Shown: positions 21,845 through 31,868 of the stretch, in pieces
How the letters are laid out: every line of letters begins with the position of its first letter
How positions within the stretch are numbered: the first letter of the stretch is position 1
Origin: Rhipidocladum racemiflorum
Lineage: Eukaryota > Streptophyta > Magnoliopsida > Poales > Poaceae
DNA: 64,000 bases
NCBI GenBank assembly: GCA_036346355.1
Contig: JAYEVF010000027.1
Location: 1,364,001 to 1,428,000 of the forward strand
Reading direction: 5' to 3'
Made by a program: the position numbers and the translations under genes
Notes under the pieces: generated by a model
Seen by the model: only the letters and a program-made list of their open reading frames with translations
Told to the model about the DNA's origin: nothing
The model's database searches: none

Positions 21845-23692
21845 CTACGCGCAAAACGAGGCAATAAATAAATACAAGAAAATAAATAAAATCTAAAAAT
21901 TACAAAAGTAGTACCGGCAGGAAGGTATTGATTTTAGATGAATTTAGAAACTTGAACGGAGTCAATCGGAGTTCGGACGGAAAAGATATGAGCTTCCGAA
22001 GTTGGAAAATGCTGGAAAAAGGAAAACGAGAGAATATTTCGGGAATATTCCTTTTCTTGATTTTTTTTTTATTTTTGGAAATGAATGGCTCTATGCCATG
22101 AGGGGCCACCATGTCATAGAAAGAAGGCTGCTTCTTCATTGCTTTGGTTATGGCCATGGGAAAACAGAGGAGTTCTTGCTCCTCATGGGCGCCGGCGAGG
22201 GCCTTCTTTGCCGGACCGGCCATGGCGAGAACCGCCCGGCGGCGGCGGCGGAGGTGGGGCGGCGAGGCGGCGTGGGGACGCTGGCGAGCCGGCGCAGCGA
22301 GGGAAAAGACGCGGGGCATGGGGGTGCGGCGGCGAGGCTTGCCCGGCGAGCGGCCGAAGGCGGCCATGGACCGAGAGGTCGACGGGGGGTCACCGGCCGA
22401 TCAGGTGGGCGGCGACGGTGGCCGGCCGGCCGGTCGGCTTGCGCACACGAGCCAAGAAACAGAGACCCCACCATTTTGCAAACTTCAACAATTTCTCCAA
22501 AAAGTTGAATGTAGCCACCACAACTAATTGGAGAATCATCTAAAGGACATCCTAACAAGCTTAGGGATGGAAGGAATTGAACCAACCCTCACCGGAATCG
22601 GAGAAATCGACGAAGAACGGAGGTTTGGCCGACGGGGTTCAACTCCAAAATTCGTGGCCAATACTTGATGAAACCTAAAATTGATTGATGAATTAGAAAC
22701 TAGACTCCCACACGAACATGAGGAACCAACCGGAATGGAGAATGACCCACCGGAGAGAGAGCTATGGCGAAGAACACGAAGAACGCGAAGAACGGCGCCT
22801 GTTCGTCGGTTTTCTCGATCTCACGGAAGAATGGTGAGGAGAGGCTAAAGGGGAGCTCTACCACCGGAAAGAGCACTCCTCCACGGAGATTTGAGATGTG
22901 GTGGTGCGTCGTTTGGAGTTGAAACGGACGAGATAATGGCAATAAAGTGCATTTCGGTTTTTACGTTACTATTTAAATTCTGGCGAGATTTGGGGCTAAT
23001 GATGGTGGGGAATGGCAAGAGAACGTCGGTACCGATTCAACGGACTTGCCAGTTCGTGATTTAGAGCTTTGATGAAGAAGTTGGAGGGACTTGACTCCAT
23101 GGAGGAGAGAATGGAGGTGTTCTGTTCTTCTTCCCAGGCAACCCATTCGTGCATGCCCAAGGTTGAAGAAAGGTGACTGTAGCGAGGCCACGTGTCACTC
23201 TCGGGTTGGCCGGTTAATACGCGAATGACCCACCCTAGAGAAAAATTAGGAAAAATGGTCTAAAAATTTCGGAAAAATTCCTAGAGCCATTTTGGAATAT
23301 TTGCAACTCAATGGAACTGGTTTGGTTGAATTTGGATGAAATTTGTAGATTTGAATATTCTGGAGCGAATAGCGGGCATTAAACAAAAGCCGCGCGAGAT
23401 AAAATAGTAGCGGAATTCCAAAAATCTTGGGAATGGTTCCAAAAATCATTTTGGAATATTTGGGACTTAATAGAAGTGATTTCGGGATTTTTGGGTCATT
23501 TTGGAACGCGGGCGAAATTTCGGGCGCGGACAGGAATTCGGAAATCCGATTTTTCGGACGGGGAAGAATTGAATTCCAATTTCGGAAGGAATAGGATGCC
23601 AGGTTAATATAAACACCGATGAAACTCCAAACTTTTGAATTTAATTAGTTTAAATTAGGTTTTCTCCGGAAAGCGAAAATGAGGATGTTACA
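21271..23692 (-). repeat. LTR B, 5' portion
   Basis: On the minus strand it starts TGTAACATCCTC at 23,692. It passes through AT-rich U3 (to about 22,900), a GC-rich leader at 22,150-22,500, then AT-rich DNA and the first conserved open segment at 21,844-21,773, and is cut at 21,271 by A2. Long open frames on both strands at 21,900-22,585 overlap each other in the GC-rich part and are not believed. Confidence 0.85.
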
Positions 23693-23697
23693 TGCAG

Positions 23698-23765
23698 CTT
23701 CAGACAGGTCCACAACACTCCCCACAAAACGATCTCAACTCACGAAAAGAATTGGTGGTGTTACA
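23698..23765 (-). repeat. LTR 'C' start (right piece)
   Basis: On the minus strand TGTAACACCACCAATTC starts at 23,765. It directly interrupts the copia pre-integrase reading frame, which stops making sense at this point. The likely target duplication is AAATA (23,766-23,770), but its partner is outside the window. Confidence 0.6.
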
Positions 23766-24136
23766 AAATACGCCCTAATCGATCAAGGTCTTGCAACTGC
23801 TCTCGTTGAGTTGACGGAGGCTAATAATGTTGTTCTGGAGCCGCGAGATGTAGTAGACGTCTGTGGGGAATCGATGCTCGGCGTTCTGACAAGTGAAGGG
23901 CATGGTGCCATGTCCTCAATGTCGATCGCCAACATGTCACCGAATTTCATAGATCCAATGACTCCCATGCTTAGCTCAGTGAAGACCTCCTTGCAACCTA
24001 TTATATGGTTGCTCGTCTCGGAGTCAAGGTACCAAGTGTCGTCGTGCTTGTCGTCGGCTCGACCAAGATGCACTTGTACTCGCTCCTCATTGAGGACAAA
24101 CTCTTTGTTCTCCTCCATGTTGGCATCGTTGACCAA
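23766..24136 (-). pseudogene. pol: Copia protease/pre-integrase region
   Basis: The frame reads DDTWYLDSETSNHIIGCKEV, where the protease motif D-S-G-A-S-N-H-M is altered to DSETSNHI, so the active-site Gly-Ala is lost. Further along, another frame gives YYISRLQNNIISLRQLNES, matching the conserved stretch after copia protease. The frame ends at the LTR C boundary. Confidence 0.82.
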
Positions 24137-24239
24137 TCAAATGTGCGCTATAAGCAACGCCGGTTGATCATCGTCGGCTTGCACGAGTTGGCTTGCTCGT
24201 TGAGTTTCGCCTTACAACAATATCTGGCCCAATGACTGA

Positions 24240-25217
24240 GTTTGCCGCAATAGCGACATTGTCACGGAGATGTCCTGACCATCATTTGAGGTGATCAAAG
24301 TTGCTGCCAGTGCCGGCATCCTTGCCGCCTCTGCAGGCCTTGCTGTTATGGCGCCAGCTGCCGCCACCACCACGCCCCCACTACCATTGCTACCGCGGTA
24401 ACCGACGCAGTTTCCATTACCATGACCGCTACCATTACCGCGACCTCCACCAGCCAAGTGATGCCCGTGTTGTGCTACGCGTGCGACCCATTCTTCTTCT
24501 GTGAGAAGTGGACAGCCACTAGTGTCACCAGCGCCACCACTATAGCATCAAACCAGTCCTCGACGACTTTGAGTCGCCCAATCAACCCCTCCACAGATAG
24601 CATGCTCAAATCGACTAGGGTTTCGATTGAGATTGCAATATGGGAGTTTCTTGGCGGCACTGCCATCAAAAATCTCCCCACGATTTTTTTCTCATTGATG
24701 TTGTTGCCAAGAGTCGCGAGGTTGTTGACGAGACCAATGAGGTGCATAGCGAGGTCGTCCACCGACTCCCCATCCTTGAAAAAGATGCCTTTGAACTCGT
24801 TCCGAAGCATCTGCGCCTTCGCCTTGCATATGCAATCAACGCCCATGCGCATGGCCTTGATTGTCTCCTGCGCTTCTTTCATCATATTCTTAGTGGTAGG
24901 CGTTGAGAGCATCTATGATGGAATGGATGGAAGGATGGCCGCCAATACCATCCGATCTTCCCGGAAGTCGATGTTGGCGCTGCCCATCTCGATCGCATCT
25001 CACAAGCCTTGCACCTGCATGTTGATTCTCATCAAGAGAGCTTAGTCGCCTGGTTTGTCCGTGTAAGCATCTGATACACAATGGACCCTCCAATCTCCCT
25101 CACCACCTGATGCGCAGCCAATTCACCGCCACCGCTGAAGCCAGACTCCTCGATGCGGTTGTTGGACGTCGGTAGCTTGGGTTCCTTGCGAGGTGGCTCA
25201 TCGTCGGATCCTACCAT
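24240..25217 (-). pseudogene. gag: Copia gag
   Basis: The N-terminal part (25,217-25,035) opens MVGSDDEPPRKEPKLP and reaches YQMLTRTN, the family's conserved entry, before a stop. The main UBN2-type gag domain is at 24,912-24,475, with RNEFKGIFFKDGESVDD and IVGRFLMAVPPRN. A zinc-knuckle start (CRYCGK) is visible at about 24,265-24,243 next to a Gly/Arg-rich repeat. Frame changes separate the pieces. Confidence 0.85.
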
Positions 25218-25231
25218 GCTTCACAAGTCGA

Positions 25232-25242
25232 GAGTAGCAAGG
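25232..25242 (-). other. Copia primer binding site
   Basis: The minus strand reads GGTATTAGAGC three bases after the LTR, close to the tRNA-iMet-complementary TGGTATCAGAGC. Confidence 0.7.
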
Positions 25243-25245
25243 CTC

Positions 25246-25545
25246 TAATACCTATTGTTGGGTTTATCCCTGAGAAATGAACACGCATGAACATGAAGTA
25301 GAACACAAAAGTTTTTGAGATAATTTTCTCTTTTGTTATTATCAAACTCACGAGATACATACCCTTTTATAGTGGGCGGACAACCTAATCAACTTGCTAA
25401 CCAAGATAATAACTAAACTTGGAAAGCGTGACTAAGGAAACAAAATAAACAATTTGATCTGATTACCGATTGCATCGTGATCTTTACTTGCCTTACATGA
25501 TATGACAAGTCAACAGTTTTAACAAGTCTTAATTAATTTCCAACA
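25246..25545 (-). repeat. Copia 5' LTR (300 bp)
   Basis: The minus strand begins TGTTGGAAATTAATTAAG and ends AAACCCAACA. The terminal inverted TGTTGG/CCAACA is that of copia LTRs, and the primer site abuts it. Confidence 0.88.
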
Positions 25546-25554
25546 TAACTAACC

Positions 25555-25760
25555 CCACCGGTGCAGCTTCTCTCTACCCTGACGTGCTCCTCATCCGTGC
25601 TTCTTCCTTGTAGACGTGTACCTACTCCACCGCCTCCACCGGCCAGATTACCCTGCCGGTGCACATCCTCTCTGCTCCAATGTGTTCCTCCTCCGTACTT
25701 CTGCCTTGCTAACGTGCTCTGATGTGTGCTTGCTCCGCCACCCCTCAACCACCTCCAAGT
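25555..25760. repeat. Two degenerate 95-bp tandem units
   Basis: The text 'accggtgcagcttctctct' at about 25,558 recurs as 'gccggtgcacatcctctct' at about 25,654, each followed by a similar 'cttccttg/tgccttg..acgtg' run. They lie between the copia LTR and the NLR fragment. No coding role is seen. Confidence 0.5.
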
Positions 25761-25799
25761 ACTCATCCACCGCCATGGTCCTGACCGCCGACGCAATTC

Positions 25800-26335
25800 G
25801 CAAAGGTTGTCAGGAGCCGTGCTTCCTTTGCTCCAAATGCAGTGGGCCACAAGGTTAGCAATATTGAAATTACGAAAATCATTCAAAATTCAAAAATCAG
25901 AAATATCGAACCAAAACTTGGTCAAAAATCATCAAAAATCGTAGAGTTTCAAAATCAATTTTTTGAAAAAAATATAAAAATCAACGATTTTCATGAAAAA
26001 TCAACAGACTAGTTTAACTTTTTTGGCAATCGATTTTTGAGCGATTTTCGACTGATTTATGTTGTATACTTTTTTTTGAATCTTTAAATTTTTTTAATAA
26101 AACCGATTTATCAAGCAGTTTTAGGGACCAGACCGGCAAAAATCACGAAAATCGTCCATTTTTTGAACCCTGGCAGGCCATCGGGAGATCAGCCGCCCAA
26201 AAAGTCTCCAGTTCATGAAGCCAGATGGCATGGTAGCTAGTGTGGAAGACTGCAGATCTGGGCAACTCTCGACACGGCACAGCCTGAGACGAGGTCATTT
26301 AATTCTCTCGAGTGCTGTGGACATCATGCTAGTAC
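25800..26335 (-). pseudogene. NB-LRR (NLR) LRR fragment, split by a MITE
   Basis: On the minus strand, 26,335-26,181 and 25,849-25,800 match the LRR region of the NLR pseudogene at about 54,780-54,560. Shared text includes AHCIWSK, the 'gacacggcac..gcttgagacgaggyc' stretch and 'tctccagttc'. The two halves are parted by an AT-rich MITE at 25,850-26,172. It is a fragment of about 60 codons with no start or end, evidently an old local or ectopic copy of the same NLR subfamily. Confidence 0.75.
25850..26172. mobile_element. hAT-type MITE (323 bp)
   Basis: Its ends CAAGGTT and AACCCTG form a short inverted repeat. Flanking 8-mers GTGGGCCA (25,842-25,849) and GCAGGCCA (26,173-26,180) agree at six of eight bases, as expected for an old hAT-type 8-bp duplication. 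The inside is AT-rich with repeated 'aaaaatc' motifs. It splits the NLR fragment exactly. Confidence 0.75.
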
Positions 26336-27445
26336 AAACTGATACATGGGCGATATGACCCACTAACATCCGGAGCACAGAACCATGAGGAATTGAGGAT
26401 GACATCTTTTTGTAAATCACAAGGATTCAATCTTTTAAGCATTGCTTCCACGTACAAAGGTTTCACTTTCCAACCTATTATCATCTCATATAATTGTTTG
26501 TCAGTACCAACCATTATAATCTGAACATAAGAAACAAGTTAATATGCCTATGATGTTGATTTGCACTGGACAAGGCATTGAAGCAAAATGTCTAACCAGT
26601 TAGGTCACTGTCAAAGGTTAAGGACCTAAGTGAAATTTATTTTTCCAGGATTGAGGACTTGAAAAATCTAAATGGTGACATGTAAAATTGCTTGGAGAAG
26701 AATGTTCTCCTATGATACTCCGTAGAACAATCTGGCAACTGTAAGTTAAGTGACACTACGAAAGTATAATGCATTGAAAACATGAAAGTGATTGGCTGAT
26801 TGCAAACATGTTAAATCACATAGAATTATATATGACAATTCAGTATCGCAATACTACAAAAGAATGAAACTTGGTACATTGCCAGTGTGAATTAAATTTA
26901 TATCAAAAGTGCTGAAATAGCATCCACCACTTTTAGGCAGACAAACTACTCACATAATAAAATATGGGTAAGCATACACCACTGGAGCGCTTACTAATAT
27001 AACTATATGCAATAGTTGTTGAAGACTTAGTTTACCATCCAAGTTTCATAATAAAAAAGATTGTTTCCCTACACAGAAAAAAGATTTTTCGTCCAATTTA
27101 CCAAATACAAGATGCAGATATGGATTATGATTTTCCACGAAAGAATTATATTGTCTGTCCAAATAACCAAGCATGTAAGCTGTAAGCTTAATATAAGTAC
27201 CGAAATCCATTAAAATAATGTCAATAATCATATCCTTGACACAGAGCCAGACAAACCTAGATTTGGTATGGAGCTATAGATGTGGGTAATACTTGCAAAA
27301 ATCTGCAACATGAACAGTTGAAGATCATACACAATTATTTGAATTATGTTTTCTATTGACTGAAAATGTAGAACTTCATTATTCCTAGAACTTTGAAAAG
27401 TAGCTACAATAATAAGTTCATTCCGAATTTAGCAAATCAGTTATT
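26336..27445 (-). other. AT-rich DNA with two unidentified exon-like segments
   Basis: Two minus-strand open segments have splice-like borders. At about 26,525-26,335, after TTATGTTCAG, one reads MVGTDKQLYEMIIGWKVKPL and then ends in CISLY-stop. At about 27,240-27,080 another, after a CAAGG border, reads DFGTYIKLTAYMLGYLDRQY and ends near a GGTAAAT donor. I do not recognise either family. They could be exons of one decayed gene or captured fragments. The DNA between is AT-rich and looks like intron. Confidence 0.3.
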
Positions 27446-27685
27446 AGTGCTAACATTTAGTAGTCATTAACTCATTATTTCCTATTGAAACCAAAGTGAT
27501 CTCTGAATCCAATCCAATTTTGCTCTAAAAAAATGGGTGCAGGTATGCTACTACCACTATCCAATACGAATATGATCTGTTCGCATTCCTAATCAGTAAT
27601 CAGAACAAGTACAGCTATACAAATGCAGACAGAAGATTAGAACATCCAGCTCTCATTCAGTTCTGCCTCCCACACAGAGTTTACA
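27446..27685. repeat. Duplicated segment X, left copy (partner 31,030-31,215)
   Basis: The text 'tattgaaaccaaagtgat.tctgaatccaatcca' through 'cattcctaatcagtaatca' to 'ctgcctccc' is shared with 31,030-31,215, with small indels and a 35-bp difference. Together with segment Y (30,552-30,997 and 32,577-33,021) it shows that a block containing the ATI gene was duplicated in tandem. Confidence 0.85.
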
Positions 27686-27699
27686 TTACCGAACGGAAC

Positions 27700-27951
27700 T
27701 CAAAAATTGCCCTCCGCCACCTCCCTGCGGTATCGATTTTCGTTGAAGATCGGTAAAAATCGAACGAGTTCAAAGTCAAATTTTTTAAACTCGGTAGTCA
27801 AACAGAGGTGAAAAAAAATCCAAAACCGACCAATTTCACTGATTTTCACCTATTTTTGACTGGTTTACATCGAAAATCGGCAAACTAAGCGAAATAATTT
27901 GAAAGCCGATCTTCTACTACTTTTTACCGATCGGTTTACGTCGCATATAGT
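27700..27951. repeat. Possible hAT-like AT-rich repeat
   Basis: The stretch is full of 'gaaaatcgg', 'aaaatcgaac' and 'accgatcggttt' motifs, with inverted partners at both ends, resembling the MITE at 25,850. Exact ends and a target duplication were not found. Confidence 0.35.
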
Positions 27952-29660
27952 TGTGGCGACCCGCATAATTAGCCCAGAGTAAGAATAATAATAATGTCAT
28001 TACACCGAGTTAATTACATGAGTCTCAGCATAGTAGCTAACAAAACAACGGGTGACCCGACACTTTATTAGTTACTATACCGTGTTCAGAATATTGCAAC
28101 AGAACAATAATTAGATACTGAAATGGAAATATATTACATTCCAACCCACACAGGGCTAAATGTTCAGTTCATAATTATACATAGGATTCAAGTACAACAA
28201 AAATTCTAACTACCTAACAACCAACAAAAGCTAGAGCAAGGTCTATCCATTAATCTAATCCTCCTAGTTGTCACCGTCCTCATAACCTAGATCTTGCGGG
28301 TGCCCCTCACTCCATGCCTCACATGCCTTGTAGGCGAATTCACTGGGATCCATATCCCCGCTAGGCACTTGACCACCATGGCAACTATCTCTCAAAGCGA
28401 GGTTTATCAAGAGTACAAAAGTACTAAGCATTGATAACAAATGCAATAGATGAATTCTCCTCATATCATTCCTCTCATGTCCATCGAAGTATTCCTTTTT
28501 TTCATATAATAGTTTTATTAGAAAAGTTGTGCATCGATTTTAATTATCTAAAAGTGTTACTAGCACTCGTATATGAGGCAAATTCAGCTTCCGAAGCCTC
28601 CAATCCAAGAGAAAGGCATGAATTCATGATTTAACCCTGCGCCGGTTTGTACCACTTTACCCTAGTGACCCCATCCCATGAGACCTCAAAATGTTTATCA
28701 CTAATCCAATATTAGATCTCCAACCTTGTTATTTGAGTAGGGGACACCTATCCCAGGATGTCCCGCCAAACTCATAGCTAACAGTTGTATCATGCTCCCG
28801 CAGTAGCACTGATAATCAACCTAATCCTTTATACATATATAGCCTGAAAGCATCAACTGCAGCTAATTTTCAGTGTCACCTCACTAAGCCTTCTGACATA
28901 CCCAACTTCACATGCGTATTTATCTACTCTTACCTAATGTAAAGATCATAATGCCTTTCTAGGACCATCTTTTCTGGCCGATTTCACACACTATGGTTGA
29001 TACTAAAAATATAGCTCATTGCCCAAGTGCAGTTGTTTCACCTTATAACATAGCCTATGTAGAGGGCCTCACCGGCTAAAAAACCCGTCTTATTGGTGCC
29101 CTCTACCCACCATTTATACAGATAAGTCAACAATTTTTTTCATTAACTGAGCCAATTCATCACATCCACATCTATATTACAACCTCAATTCCTTTTCTCA
29201 AACCATATTTTCCATCCGTGCCCGATTTAAGATTTTCAATTTAAAGATAGAATTAAACGTGGAATTTCCAATTCATGAATGACACACACATACTGAAATC
29301 AATTAAAGACATTTACAAAAAATTAATCAAAGGGAAGTTTGTCTGGTATAGAATTGAAAAGTACTGTCTCGCTCGAATTTTGGGGTGGGTGGTCTGGCAG
29401 ATTCAGTTCCGACCTTGCTAATATAAAGTATTAATCTACAGCAAATTAATTTGCAACAAATCGTTAGGGAGTCCAACCTTTTTGAGAAGGCTAAAGACAA
29501 CAAAAAGAGGTGATGCCCCCTTATCTAAAAAAATCACTAATTGACACAAAAACTCATTTTTGTGAGGGATTAAATCAGCAGATTTAACTACTAGTAAATT
29601 TGCAATTTATATACTTATTATATATTTAATCGTAGCTTTTAGAATTATTTTCAAAAATTT
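27952..29660 (-). repeat. Gypsy-type LTR 'D' remnant, minus strand
   Basis: The minus-strand end reads ATGCGGGTCGCCACA at 27,952. Landmarks shared with families A and B are GAGTACAAAAGTACT (28,411-28,425) and an open segment with acidic end just past it (28,367-28,264). The start of the LTR was not located. Beyond about 29,660 the sequence is pyrimidine-rich on the plus strand and may belong to something else. Confidence 0.5.
28264..28367 (-). CDS. Candidate terminal acidic exon in LTR D
   Basis: After CAAG on the minus strand the frame reads SGDMDPSEFAYKACEAW then SEGHPQDLGYEDGDN and stop. Its position after the GAGTAC/GTACTC landmark, the two-base entry phase and the acidic end match the second segments in LTRs A, B and E. 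A matching first segment was not found. Evidence is positional only. Confidence 0.3.
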
Positions 29661-29689
29661 CCTACGACCAAGAGATGCCTAATTTAATC

Positions 29690-30340
29690 TACACGGTTCG
29701 CAACAGGAGACAAATTTCTAAATTTCCCATTCTTTTCCCTCTTTTCTCCTTTTTCCTTTCTTTCATTCCTTTTTTCTTTTCTTTTCTCCTCTTCTTTTCC
29801 TTTCTTTTATTCTCCTCTTTTCCTCTTTCTCAGGCCGAAGGCTTCTCCAGCCTTCTTCTCTCGGTCTCTCCTCCTCTCTCCTGGGACCGACTCCCTCTGC
29901 TCCTCCCTACACCGGCCGAGTACTCCAGTCTCTTCCTCGCTCTGGCCACTCCTTCGGCAGCTCCTCCATCTCTTCCGGTCGGCCCCTAGCCCGGCCGCAG
30001 CCTCTCCTCACCTCCGGTGACCTTTACCTTTCTCCTCTTCTACCCCGCCGGTGGAAGCTCTACCGCCTTCAGCATGCTATGGCTCGGCCCCATGCTGCCG
30101 ATTCCCCTCTAAAGGCCGATGGCTCGCCGGCCTCCCCTCTCTCTCTCTCTCTAACCTCTCCCCCTCACTCCCTCTAATCTATTCTCTAATCTTTCCCTAC
30201 TCCCTCTAATCCCTACCTTCTTCTACACGCCGGCCAACCCCCCCCCTCTCTTGTCCCCTCTACTGGCCCTAGCTTGACGGCCCTCTCCTACTGGCCTCTA
30301 GCTCGCCGGCCTCCTCCTCTACTATTGGCCCTTGGCCGAC
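29690..30340. other. Long pyrimidine-rich tract
   Basis: About 600 bp are dominated by C and T on the plus strand, with 'tctctctctctct' and runs of 'cctct'. A 104-codon open frame at 29,675-29,989 (Phe/Leu/Ser/Pro-rich) is explained by composition. It resembles the pyrimidine-rich leader of a plus-strand LTR, but no ends were found. Confidence 0.4.
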
Positions 30341-30551
30341 GACTTAGGTTAAATCCCGATCTACCATGTAGGGGTGAAGGTTTGCTGCTTGCTCAAGAAA
30401 ATGGTAGTCTATGACGACTAAGGGGGTGAGGTACTAGGTTTGGAGGTGACACACTAAAGTTCGCCTGTGATATACTTGTTAGATTCCCGATCTACTGCTT
30501 CTAAGCATCATACATTACTAGCATGCTACCCTTAAGATTGTGCACCTGATT

Positions 30552-30997
30552 GGCCAGTTTGGTCTACCATCTCTTTCGCATTATCAGCCATATCCACAAA
30601 TTTGATTCTTTTTTAAAAAAAAAAACAATATCAGCATATCAGGCTTGTAGACAAGTAATGATATTACATGAACATCAGATAATTAATCACATTACATGGA
30701 AAGTACAGTTTATCAAGCCTTGTCAACGAAGACAGAAACTGCAATTCATTCATTTATCAAGAATTGAACGGTACGGAAGAAGAAAAAAAGGCTGTAGAAT
30801 TGTCATGCTCCTGAACCAACCAAAGTGGTTGAATTAGCGCTAGACCACAGATACCAACTTGAGACACACAAAAGCTAGAGCCATTCTTAACCTTATGGGC
30901 ACATCCATCCACATCTAGGCATTTGCATCACCTACCAACATAACCAAGAACGGTGCGCTCATCGCAAACCTCGTTTCTAAGACCCCAAAACCAGGAG
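30552..30997 (-). pseudogene. Gutted tandem copy of ATI gene (start of coding exon and upstream intron only)
   Basis: This 446-bp block is about 85-90 percent alike (by eye) to 32,577-33,021, which covers the ATI start codon and the intron before it. On the minus strand it reads ATGGCTGATAATGCGAAAGA, i.e. MADNAKEM, then leaves homology at about 30,552. The rest of the coding body is missing: the next matching block (segment X) is 27,446-27,685, with LTR D between. It is the remains of a second ATI gene. Confidence 0.75.
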
Positions 30998-31868
30998 AGG
31001 ATGTACCTAGAATTCTACGGGTCTTGGAGTTAATATTTAATAGTCATTATTTCATATTGAAACCAAAGTGATATCTGAATCCAATCCAACTTTGCTCTAA
31101 AAAATGGGTACAATCTGTTTGCATTCCTAATCAGTAATCAGAACAAGTACATATATACAAATACAGATAGAACATCCAACTATCATTCAGTTCATCATAT
31201 ATGCTGCCTCCCAAGTCCTTACTAGTATATCAGAATGTTACAAAGATGAATGGATGATAAAACATAGCTCCAATCAAAACTAATATGAACCATCCGATGA
31301 TGAATTTAGCTCCTCAATGAGATTCTTGCCGTAACTAATTAGGGGGGAATGAACTATCCCAACAGTTCTTCTTTGCTGCTCATTTAACTATGCCAACATC
31401 GTCTTAACAAAGAAAGCTATACACACGCAGACTTGATTCTGGACATAATGCGCATGTGTTGTTCTAAGTTCTAACTGGGAGTGGGGAGAGGTATGGTGCC
31501 ATGATAAAGCATTGAACTGCTCAAGAGTTTTGTCAAGAAGCTTCATTAGAGTCTTCAGGCCAATAATCAACAAAGGAAAAGAGTTGTTTACTGCACAAAA
31601 TGGATTTTGCTAGTACTGCTCGAAATAACATTATGTGGTAAAGAAAATCCTAGTCCGAACTGCACAGATGGTGGGAAAAGAGCACAGGTGCTGGTGCGCA
31701 CGCACCAAGGCAACAACATGCAAATTAGTGACCATACTTAACTATTGTAAACTAGAAAAAAGGAAATAAGATAACCTGCATGTTCTTTCTGAAATTTGAA
31801 ATAGGATATTTACTTCAAACTTATGAAACAACGCATTACATTTGAAAAGCGTCAGGAGCTTAATATAC

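Larger units (their letters stand above)
7450..23697 (-). mobile_element. Solo LTR 'B' (minus), split by A2, with TGCAG target duplication
   Basis: A gypsy-type LTR runs on the minus strand from TGTAACATCCTCATTTTCGC at 23,692 down to 21,271, and resumes at 8,548 down to 7,455, where it ends TCTCACA. Directly outside are TGCAG at 7,450-7,454 and TGCAG at 23,693-23,697. No internal region is present, so this is a solo LTR (about 3,515 bp without A2), probably formed by recombination between the two LTRs of a full element. It sits inside LTR C. It shares layout with LTR A but little sequence. Confidence 0.9.
23766..25545 (-). mobile_element. Ty1-copia element, minus strand, 5' half
   Basis: Read right to left it has a 300-bp LTR (25,545-25,246), a tRNA-iMet-type primer site, gag with a zinc knuckle, and the start of protease and pre-integrase text. 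It is then interrupted by LTR C. The rest of the element would lie left of the window. TAACT at 25,546-25,550 is the likely target duplication. This is the oldest layer of the nested stack. Confidence 0.88.

Noticed and set aside
21900..22585. Six overlapping open frames of 127-168 codons on both strands
   Set aside because: They lie in the GC-rich leader of LTR B, where stop codons are rare by composition. They overlap each other in different frames and strands and show no protein family text.
24301..25045. Plus-strand open frames (MLPVPAS.., MTATITAT..)
   Set aside because: They are antisense to the copia gag on the minus strand, which has clear UBN2 and zinc-knuckle text.
29070..29125. 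Small inverted repeat GTAGAGGGC..GCCCTCTAC as a MITE
   Set aside because: It spans only about 50 bp with no target duplication. It is too small to separate from a chance stem within LTR D.
29675..29989. 104-codon Phe/Leu/Ser-rich frame as a secreted or membrane protein
   Set aside because: The residue bias follows directly from the pyrimidine-rich tract. No domain or splice context is visible.
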